5,837 bases of DNA. It comes from Candidatus Hestiella acidicharens (GTDB lineage Archaea > Thermoproteota > Thermoprotei_A > Sulfolobales > Acidilobaceae). The notes below the pieces were generated by a model. That model did no database searches. It was not told the DNA's origin and worked only from the letters and a program-made list of their open reading frames with translations. Numbering within the stretch: position 1 is the first letter of the stretch; each line of letters starts with the position of its first letter. The position numbers and the translations under genes were made by a program. Location of the stretch: assembly GCA_015523575.1 (NCBI GenBank), contig WAJZ01000083.1, positions 1-5,837 of the forward strand, given 5' to 3'. Of this stretch, positions 1 through 5,837 are shown one piece after another.

Positions 1-20
1 CCTCAAGCCATCCCATAAAT

Positions 21-49
21 CTATAAATATTTGAGTGATAATTATAATT
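21..49 (+). promoter_or_regulatory. Candidate archaeal promoter for the ABC transporter operon
   Basis: Two TATA-like elements are visible upstream of the ABC ATPase gene. The first is CTATAAAT at 21-28, which would start transcription near 50 and give a leader of about 20 bases carrying the weak ribosome-binding sequence AGGGA at 66-70. The second is the perfect 10-base palindrome AATTATAATT at 40-49, centred about 27 bases before the GTG at 72, the spacing expected for a leaderless transcript. No BRE is obvious. The sequence does not decide which element is used. Confidence 0.4.
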
Positions 50-71
50 CGAGAAATGAAAAAGCAGGGAT

Positions 72-812
72 GTGGCTGAAGTGAAAACTAGCGAAGATGC
101 TGTTTCCTTAAGTGGCGTAGTAAAGCTCTATGGCAACTTCGTTGCACTAAGGGGCATCTCTTTTAGGATACCAGATGGAGGAAAATATGCTTTACTTGGT
201 CCAAACGGGGCTGGAAAATCTACTACACTAAAGTTAATCGCTGGACTACTAAAGCCAGATAAAGGAACTGTCAGAGTATATGGGTATGATCCAGCAAACG
301 ATTTAGAAACAAAGAAAATAATCGGTTATCTACCAGAAGATGCCACCCCATATAGAAATCTCTCCGTCAGAGAAAACCTTGAATATATAGCTGCACTAAG
401 AGGTATCGACGATGCTGCCGATAGGGCCCTAGAAATAATGGATGCGTTAAAACTAAGGGATTACGAAAGGGCAAAGGTGGCAAAGCTTTCAAGGGGCAAC
501 ATACAAAAACTTGCCTTAGCACTTGCTATAATCCATAGACCAAGGCTTCTCCTACTAGATGAGCCCCTAAATTACCTTGATATACCAACTCAAGAGGAGG
601 TAATATCAATGTTATCTAAAATTGGCAACTCTATGCTCGTTTCAACTCACATCATGGCAGTTGCCGGAAGGCTAACGGATAATATAATAATGATATCTAG
701 AGGAACGCTTATCTGGCAGGGAACGTTTACTAAGCTTAAAGAAATGTCAAATGAAGGAGAGCCCATAGAAAAAGTTGTCGCTAGGTTGATGACGGATGGT
801 CAAGTGGTTTAA
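72..812 (+). CDS. ABC transporter ATP-binding protein, ABC-2 exporter type
   Basis: This 246-residue cytoplasmic ATPase is expected to power the membrane protein encoded next to it. All the main ABC elements are present in order: Walker [10 protein letters not shown] (residues 43-51), Q-loop region GYLPED (85-90) with Glu89 where Gln is usual, signature LSRGN (139-143) in place of LSGGQ, Walker B LLLLDE (159-164) with catalytic Glu164, D-loop NYLD (167-170), and switch His193 in STH. The length is normal for a stand-alone domain of the CcmA/NatA-like group. The start is GTG; an ATG at 70 is out of frame and stops at once. A second GTG at 81 lies 10 bases after AGGGA and would shorten the protein by three residues, so the start is uncertain. 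The gene overlaps the permease gene by 17 bases, indicating one operon. Family assignment is firm; the substrate cannot be inferred. Confidence 0.93.
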   Translation: MAEVKTSEDAVSLSGVVKLYGNFVALRGISFRIPDGGKYALLGPNGAGKSTTLKLIAGLLKPDKGTVRVYGYDPANDLETKKIIGYLPEDATPYRNLSVRENLEYIAALRGIDDAADRALEIMDALKLRDYERAKVAKLSRGNIQKLALALAIIHRPRLLLLDEPLNYLDIPTQEEVISMLSKIGNSMLVSTHIMAVAGRLTDNIIMISRGTLIWQGTFTKLKEMSNEGEPIEKVVARLMTDGQVV

Positions 813-2214
813 GCTACTGAAGTTTATAATTAAGACAAGGATATCACCGGGAATGCTTGCCATCCTCCTAATTATAATAATATATGCAATCTTTACTGGT
901 ATTGGTATGTCATCCAGTGGAATAAAGATAAATACAAAGGTGCCACAATACTATGCAGTAATATACGCGACTTTTTTCCTCGTTTTTTCTTCTTTTTCTG
1001 GTGGCCTTGCAATACTTAAGTCCGATAGAGATTACCTATTTCTTTTACCTGTTAACAAAAGGCAGTTAATCGTAACTTTATTCATAGCACAAATTATCAT
1101 CCTAGGATCTTCAATAATAGCCTTCTTGGGCTTCTATTTGCCTTTTCTAGGCCTTAATGCATGGGAAGCCGTAACGTCCTTTGCCTTGTTTATCTTATTC
1201 GTTACATCATTAAGTACCTATGTTGGAGACCTACCAACTGGAAGAAAGGCAATTATATCAACGCTTCTTGGCGCCTGGGGTATCTCTCCCTTACTTAGCT
1301 TCCCCTATAGCCCTACCGCAATTTTCTTCGGCTACCCACTCTCTGGTATTTTTGTTTTGGTGCCATCAACAATAGTTACCATGATATTTTCAAATAAAAA
1401 GATTGCAAACATAGGGATAGAATACTTCAAGACAGTAAATAAAAGTTCATCTGTAGGTTTCAAGGGAAACATAAGCTTTGCTGGCCATAAAGGTATAAAA
1501 GCTTTGTATTATTTTAACATTAACTATCTAACAATTGCTGGGAGAAGTGGCGGGATTGGTTATAACGTAAGGTATTTCTCAGGAAGAGTAAAAATTACAA
1601 AGATACTATTGGTGATTTCTATAGTTTCTGCTGTATATGCATTTATAACTATAAAGTACCTCTCTACTAATGCAAACCTTATATCATTACTAACTTCAAT
1701 ATTTGCCGTCTCTTTTATCTATAGCTTTATGCAAGCCTCAATAGCAAATGAAAGACCATGGCTAGCCTTTACATCAATAGACCCAGGTAGCTTTTTAATC
1801 CACCTCTCTATAAGCAAAGCAATATCATCTATCATTATATTACTACCCTTAGTAATATCAGATGCTATCATTGGCCTAGTAGTCTCAAGGGCAGGCCCAT
1901 CCCCGATTTCTCAAGTAACCCTGCTTATTGCCATGCCATCTATCCTAGTAATATCTAACTATGTCGCGACTAGGTATTCCCTCGTACCACAAATAAGAGA
2001 AGAAGGGGTCTTACCAGGTCAAATGAGGATCAAACAATTTTTCTTCGCAATACCAATGTATATAATATTTGCTGTAATTGGTATATCTGCTTTTAGCTTT
2101 TTTGGCGGACTGGTATCTTCGGGTATTCTATGCTTAATTGCCGTTATAATGCTAACGAACAAAAGGATATGGAGAAAAGCTGCCTATTCTATGATAGACC
2201 ACGGCTACGTTTAG
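796..2214 (+). CDS. Polytopic membrane protein, probable ABC-2-like permease subunit
   Basis: This 472-residue, very hydrophobic protein is the likely membrane subunit of the exporter driven by the preceding ATPase. I count about 12 candidate membrane segments, near residues 20-40, 52-74, 89-116, 123-142, 151-168, 176-197, 268-286, 293-313, 340-363, 373-391, 415-435 and 438-454. A more polar Gly/Ser/Lys-rich stretch (about 200-265) separates the two halves. The segment [17 protein letters not shown] (76-92) resembles the SDxxFLxxLPV-type motif seen in ABC-2-like permeases, probably a cytoplasmic loop facing the ATPase. There is no signal peptide and no extracytoplasmic binding domain. The ATG start lies inside the ATPase gene, so translational coupling is likely. 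The tail overlaps the convergent helicase gene. Assignment rests on the operon context, topology and that motif; overall identity to named families is weak and the substrate is unknown. Confidence 0.8.
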   Translation: MVKWFKLLKFIIKTRISPGMLAILLIIIIYAIFTGIGMSSSGIKINTKVPQYYAVIYATFFLVFSSFSGGLAILKSDRDYLFLLPVNKRQLIVTLFIAQIIILGSSIIAFLGFYLPFLGLNAWEAVTSFALFILFVTSLSTYVGDLPTGRKAIISTLLGAWGISPLLSFPYSPTAIFFGYPLSGIFVLVPSTIVTMIFSNKKIANIGIEYFKTVNKSSSVGFKGNISFAGHKGIKALYYFNINYLTIAGRSGGIGYNVRYFSGRVKITKILLVISIVSAVYAFITIKYLSTNANLISLLTSIFAVSFIYSFMQASIANERPWLAFTSIDPGSFLIHLSISKAISSIIILLPLVISDAIIGLVVSRAGPSPISQVTLLIAMPSILVISNYVATRYSLVPQIREEGVLPGQMRIKQFFFAIPMYIIFAVIGISAFSFFGGLVSSGILCLIAVIMLTNKRIWRKAAYSMIDHGYV

Positions 2215-4856
2215 GGGTTTTCTTGGGCAACTCTACCAGAAACTCTTAGCAATTCCATTATTTTATTGTGGAGAAGTTCTATAATCTTTCTCTTATCCTC
2301 CATCAACACAACATCGCTATAACCCTTCGCAACTATGCTGTGAGCCATTGGAGATGGATATTGTAATGGACCCTTAATAATAACCCTGATTTCACCGTCT
2401 TTTATCCACTTGATTACTTTCTCAGCAGACTTTATATCCATATAATCCTCGAGTATCTCCCTGTAGGTTTCTCTTATCATTGGAAGGTCAGGTATTTCAT
2501 CCAGCAGGAGGTTCAATAATTTTTGAGCACTAAGCTGCATCCTCTCTGGACTCCTCTCCCAGCCCTTATATCTCTTCAATATCATAAAGCTTCTTTGGGC
2601 AACATGCCTAAACCTTCTTCTCATCATTTCAGTTCTCCTTAAAGCACTCTCCAACGTTTCTCTCAAATTATCTTTCCCTACGCTTTCGATGACATCTTCT
2701 ATCATTTTATTCGTCAAGGTTTCAGTTCCTTGATAAGATAACATGAACCCATTATCGGTAACCGTTACCTTTATTGGTTTATTCAATTTATTAGATAGTT
2801 TGCTTGCATATGCCCTAGAGAGGGCATCGTTTGTTCTCCTTCCAAAGAGCATGTGAAAAACCACGTTCCATCCTTCTTCATCTTTAAAATATTCGATTAG
2901 TAGGTTCCTCCTGCCAGGTACAACCCCTATGTATGCAAGTTGTTCCCATACATACCTAGTTATCTCGTTTGCAGCATGCTCATCAAGCAAATATTCTTTC
3001 TTCAACAAATTCTTTGCCTCAGCAATCCTCCCCCCTTCTATAAGTTTAGCAATGTTTTCTCTAAACTCCCCAACCCTTAAGGCACTATCAAAGCTTAATG
3101 GTAACATTTCGCTAAACCATTGAGGAACTGTAGGTCTCTTCCCTTCAGCACTCTCAACTATTACCTCCATGCCTTTACTCTTCAAAAACTTATACGTCTT
3201 TCCTCCTAGGACGAATATATCCCCTACCTCCAAAATTTCCACAAACCCTTCCTCCAAATTTCCAACGTATTTGCCGTCTCTGGTCTTTACCCTTACCTTT
3301 GACTCATCTGGTATAGTCCCTGTGTTTAATTGATAGATCATTCTAGAACCTTTTTTTCTACCGAAAACGTTATTCGCCTCGTCAAACCATATCTTAGGAT
3401 AAACCTTCTCTTCCTCAAGGCCTTGTCTACCTGCCAGATAATAGAGGACATTCATAAATTCCTCTTTTGTAAGATCATGGTAGTTATAAGATCTTCTTAT
3501 CAGCTCAAATGCCTCATCTACGTCCCACTTCTGATCGATAGACATGCCTACAATATGCTGTGCCATAACGTCTAATGGCTTCATTGGAATCCTAACGTTG
3601 TCTATTTCTCTTTCTAAAGCGCACTTGGCTAAAACCGTGCACTCTATCAAGTCATCTCTATCAACTGCTATTAATCTGCCCTTGCTGGTTTGGTTTATAT
3701 AATGACCCGCCCTCCCTATTCTCTGCAATAGCCTGCTAACGCTCTTTGGACTACTTAAAAGCAAAACCAAGTCTATATAACCTATATCTATTCCAAGCTC
3801 GAGGCTAGTGCTTGAAACCACAACCCTTAACAGACCATTTTTCAATTTCTGTTCAACGCCTAAGCGAAGACCTCTAGATAGGCTACTGTGGTGAGCCTCT
3901 ATTTCATCAAGGTCTATTGCCTTTTTATCAGAAAAGAGCCTCTTAAGCTTAAATGAAACCCTTTCTGTTGCACTCCTAGTATTTGTAAATATTAACGTCG
4001 TCTTGGAAGAAGAAACAAGCTTTGCTATAGTTCCATATATTTCATTGTTTATCTCCTCAGCGCTTCCATGTATAAGGTCTACGTTGGGCGTTATTACCCT
4101 AATATCGAAGGGTTTTGTAAACCTTGCATCGATAATCTCAACGTCCCTTGGACGACCATACATATAACCTCCAAGGAACCTAGCAACCTCATCTAGAGGG
4201 GAAATCGTTGCCGAGAGTCCTATCCTCTGCATATATGAGCCAGTAGTTTGATGAACTAAGTACTCTAACCTTTCTAGGCTTAGCGAAAGATGTGCACCCC
4301 TTTTGCTAGAGGCCAGCTCGTGAATTTCATCAATGATCACCCACCTCACGCTTGAAAGCTTTTCCCTAAACCTTGGAGCCGAAAGGCTTATAGCTAACGA
4401 TTCTGGTGTAGTTATAATTATATGTGGTGGATCTCTTAGCATTTTTTGTTTCTCATTTGATGGAGTATCACTAGTCCTTAACCCAACCCTAATTGCAGGG
4501 AGCTCTATACCCTCCTTTTTGCATCTTTCCTGTATTTCTCTTAGTGGTTTCAACAAATTTTTTTGCATATCGTTGTCTAGGGCCCTTAAGGGGCTAATGT
4601 AAATGGCGTATATCTTTTTTTGTAGCTCATCCTTTTCTGCAAGGGTATACAAATCATCAATTATAGCTAGGAATGCAGATAGAGTCTTGCCAGTACCAGT
4701 GGGGCTTGAAATTAACACATTTTTACCCTGCTTTATTAAGGGAATTGCATATCTTTGAGGCTCAGTAAACGAATGAAACGTATCCTTAAACCATCTAGCA
4801 ACATATGGCCTTAGCATCAATAATATTTCATTGTCTTTCAATTCTGTAATCCCCAA
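2211..4856 (-). CDS. lhr: Lhr-family ATP-dependent superfamily 2 helicase
   Basis: This 881-residue protein is a complete archaeal Lhr (large helicase-related) enzyme, an ATP-dependent 3'-5' nucleic-acid translocase linked in this family to DNA repair, recombination-intermediate processing and RNA-DNA unwinding. Visible motifs are TEPQ (Q motif, 31-34), SPTGTGKT (Walker A, 51-58), SPLRALDND (Ia, 88-96), TTPESL (Ib, 149-154), DEIH (II, 176-179), SAT (III, 215-217), LIFTNTRS (IV, 288-295), STSLELGIDIG (V, 349-359) and QRIGRAGH (VI, 378-385). A winged-helix region (about 415-500) and the Lhr C-terminal module (about 505-860) follow; Trp580 in PTVPQW probably matches the DNA-stacking tryptophan of mycobacterial Lhr. 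There is no cysteine after residue 412, hence no zinc cluster, and the long C-terminal extension of E. coli Lhr is absent. The start appears to be TTG, with an in-frame TAA two codons upstream; the next ATG (Met14, at 4817) would remove 13 residues. I did not resolve the aLhr1 or aLhr2 subgroup. Confidence 0.95.
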   Translation of the reverse strand: MGITELKDNEILLMLRPYVARWFKDTFHSFTEPQRYAIPLIKQGKNVLISSPTGTGKTLSAFLAIIDDLYTLAEKDELQKKIYAIYISPLRALDNDMQKNLLKPLREIQERCKKEGIELPAIRVGLRTSDTPSNEKQKMLRDPPHIIITTPESLAISLSAPRFREKLSSVRWVIIDEIHELASSKRGAHLSLSLERLEYLVHQTTGSYMQRIGLSATISPLDEVARFLGGYMYGRPRDVEIIDARFTKPFDIRVITPNVDLIHGSAEEINNEIYGTIAKLVSSSKTTLIFTNTRSATERVSFKLKRLFSDKKAIDLDEIEAHHSSLSRGLRLGVEQKLKNGLLRVVVSSTSLELGIDIGYIDLVLLLSSPKSVSRLLQRIGRAGHYINQTSKGRLIAVDRDDLIECTVLAKCALEREIDNVRIPMKPLDVMAQHIVGMSIDQKWDVDEAFELIRRSYNYHDLTKEEFMNVLYYLAGRQGLEEEKVYPKIWFDEANNVFGRKKGSRMIYQLNTGTIPDESKVRVKTRDGKYVGNLEEGFVEILEVGDIFVLGGKTYKFLKSKGMEVIVESAEGKRPTVPQWFSEMLPLSFDSALRVGEFRENIAKLIEGGRIAEAKNLLKKEYLLDEHAANEITRYVWEQLAYIGVVPGRRNLLIEYFKDEEGWNVVFHMLFGRRTNDALSRAYASKLSNKLNKPIKVTVTDNGFMLSYQGTETLTNKMIEDVIESVGKDNLRETLESALRRTEMMRRRFRHVAQRSFMILKRYKGWERSPERMQLSAQKLLNLLLDEIPDLPMIRETYREILEDYMDIKSAEKVIKWIKDGEIRVIIKGPLQYPSPMAHSIVAKGYSDVVLMEDKRKIIELLHNKIMELLRVSGRVAQENP

Positions 4857-4892
4857 ACGTTAATCTATACTCTAACTGGAAACTTTTAACGG

Positions 4893-4898
4893 TTTATA
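4893..4898. promoter_or_regulatory. Shared TATA-like box between helicase and aspS
   Basis: TTTATA on the + strand reads TATAAA on the - strand, so one hexamer could serve both divergent genes. Transcription starting about 26 bases from its centre would begin near 4921 towards aspS (leader about 23 bases) and near 4870 towards the helicase (leader about 13 bases, without a ribosome-binding sequence). Alternatives are TTAAAA at 4907-4912 for aspS and TTAAAA on the - strand (4889-4884) for the helicase, the latter placing transcription close to the TTG start. The geometry is seen in the sequence; promoter activity is inferred. Confidence 0.45.
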
Positions 4899-4926
4899 CA
4901 TTAAGGTTAAAAAGAAAAAAAGCTCT

Positions 4927-4944
4927 GAGGAATTGGGAAGGGAG
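4927..4944 (+). promoter_or_regulatory. Purine-rich ribosome-binding region of aspS
   Basis: GAGG at 4927-4930 and GGGAAGGGAG at 4935-4944 precede the ATG at 4945. GAGG lies 14 bases before the ATG, rather far, while the second purine run abuts it, rather close. An in-frame TTG at 4933 would add four residues but sits only two bases after GAGG. The ATG is preferred. Confidence 0.35.
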
Positions 4945-5837
4945 ATGCTGAAGGACCACTTCATAAATTATATCTATGAACACAAACAGGATCTTTTAGG
5001 AAAAAGGATAAAGGTATGTGGTTGGGTTGCTAATGTAAGAGACCTCGGAGGAGTCAAATTTTTACTAATCAGAGATAGAACTGGCATAGCCCAAGCTGTT
5101 TTAAAAAAAGGATCCACACCCGATGAAGTAATAAGAATGTCTAAAAATATAGTAAAAGAAACTATCCTATGTGCCGAAGGAGAGGTTGTTGAAGGAAAGT
5201 CTTCCCTAAAGCTAGAGGTAATCGTTGATAAACTAGATGTTTTAAACAGGCCATTCGAATCAATACCACTCGATCCAGAAACCAGCACCTCGGCCCAGTT
5301 AAACGTAAGGCTTGACTATCGATGGTTAGATGTCAGAAATAGAAAAGTTGGGTCTATTTTCATTTTCGCCTCATGGATTGCCAACATGTTTAGGCAGTAT
5401 TTAACAGAAAATGGATTCGTAGAAATATTTACGCCAAAGATAGTGGCTACAGGAACTGAGGGAGGCGCGGAGGTCTTTCCTGTTATTTATTTTGGTAAGG
5501 AGGCCTACCTAGCTCAAAGCCCACAATTCTATAAGCAACTTGCAGTAATCTCTGGGCTGGAAAGGGTTTTTGAGATAGGACCTGTATTCAGGGCCGAAGC
5601 TCACCATACAGTAAGGCATCTCTCAGAGTTTCATGGCTTGGATTTCGAAATAGGCTATATTAGCTCTCCAGATGACGTAATGAATTTGATTGAAGGTTTC
5701 TTCAAGCGCTTGTCCTACGAGTTGAAGAACAATTCTTCTTTAAATTGGATCAAGGAATTTTACAACATAGAGGTTTCCATACCAAAGAAAATACCTAGAT
5801 TATCAATAAAGGATGCCTACGAGATACTGTCGGAGAA
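4945..5837 (+). CDS. aspS: Aspartyl-tRNA synthetase, archaeal/eukaryal type (3' end beyond window)
   Basis: The product activates aspartate with ATP and attaches it to tRNA in the cytoplasm. The reading frame is open from the ATG to the window edge, giving 297 complete codons of a family usually near 430 residues; the class II motif 3 region is missing because the window ends. An N-terminal OB-fold anticodon-binding domain spans roughly residues 18-105 (KVCGWVANVRDLGG, 23-36). The class II catalytic core follows, with motif 1 around 142-165 (NGFVEIFTPK), the aspartate-recognition segment AYLAQSPQFYKQ (187-198), and motif 2 VFEIGPVFRAEAHHTVRHL (208-226). QSPQ favours AspRS over the related AsnRS, which has a different segment there. 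The short archaeal-like spacing without a bacterial GAD insertion indicates the archaeal/eukaryal form. It is transcribed divergently from the helicase. Whether it charges only tRNA-Asp or also tRNA-Asn is open. Confidence 0.93.
   Translation, partial: MLKDHFINYIYEHKQDLLGKRIKVCGWVANVRDLGGVKFLLIRDRTGIAQAVLKKGSTPDEVIRMSKNIVKETILCAEGEVVEGKSSLKLEVIVDKLDVLNRPFESIPLDPETSTSAQLNVRLDYRWLDVRNRKVGSIFIFASWIANMFRQYLTENGFVEIFTPKIVATGTEGGAEVFPVIYFGKEAYLAQSPQFYKQLAVISGLERVFEIGPVFRAEAHHTVRHLSEFHGLDFEIGYISSPDDVMNLIEGFFKRLSYELKNNSSLNWIKEFYNIEVSIPKKIPRLSIKDAYEILSE

Noticed and set aside
2600..2640. C-box-like ATGATGA on the - strand, considered as part of a C/D box guide RNA
   Set aside because: No properly spaced D, C' or D' boxes follow, and the sequence encodes the conserved Met/Arg-rich segment of the helicase C-terminal region.
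2929..3123. 64-codon open frame on the + strand opposite the helicase gene
   Set aside because: It lies wholly antisense to conserved helicase coding sequence, has a Ser/Phe-rich composition typical of a shadow frame, and no recognisable domain.
3330..3575. 81-codon open frame on the + strand opposite the helicase gene
   Set aside because: It is antisense to the winged-helix region of the helicase, with no domain and no promoter or ribosome-binding support.
4333..4602. 89-codon open frame on the + strand opposite helicase motifs Ia to II
   Set aside because: It mirrors a strongly conserved helicase segment; its hydrophobic look follows from the complementary strand.
4909..4921. A-rich run, read as T-rich on the - strand, considered as a terminator
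   Set aside because: No - strand gene ends here; the helicase starts nearby instead. The run is better explained as leader or promoter sequence of aspS.
4974..5288. 104-codon open frame on the - strand opposite aspS
   Set aside because: It is antisense to the OB-fold region of AspRS, Ser/Thr-rich, and unrecognisable as a family.
4945..5837. Assignment as asparaginyl-tRNA synthetase
   Set aside because: The amino-acid recognition segment QSPQFYKQ and the motif 2 sequence FRAE...RHL fit AspRS; AsnRS usually has a different sequence in place of QSPQ.

Overview
The window looks like a piece of a thermophilic archaeal chromosome, most likely from the Thermoproteota (crenarchaeal side) or a neighbouring lineage. 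The evidence is an archaeal-type Lhr helicase, an archaeal/eukaryal-type aspartyl-tRNA synthetase, TATA-like boxes in the intergenic gaps, GTG and TTG starts, short or absent leaders, and heavy use of ATA, AGG and AGA codons in AT-rich DNA (roughly 40% G+C by eye). I cannot name a genus from the sequence alone.

Layout: positions 1-71 are an AT-rich promoter region. Positions 72-2214 (+) hold a two-gene ABC-type exporter operon: an ATPase (72-812) and a polytopic membrane protein (796-2214) that overlap by 17 bases. Positions 2211-4856 (-) hold a complete 881-residue Lhr-family superfamily 2 helicase, whose stop codon overlaps the permease stop tail to tail. Positions 4857-4944 are an 88-base divergent promoter region. 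Position 4945 to the window end (+) is the first 297 codons of aspartyl-tRNA synthetase (aspS), cut off by the window edge. Coding density is very high and no gene-free stretch approaches 300 bases. I see no RNA genes, mobile elements, CRISPR arrays or extended repeats.

How the genes work together: the ATPase and permease probably form one ABC-2-like transporter. No substrate-binding protein is present, which fits export, and the substrate is unknown. The helicase and AspRS are independent housekeeping genes (DNA/RNA remodelling or repair; translation) that share a divergent promoter region. I found no convincing new defence or mobile system. The points most worth checking are the apparent internal duplication and U-rich tracts in the permease, the departures from canonical ABC motifs in the ATPase, the tRNA specificity of the AspRS, and the two compact divergent promoters.
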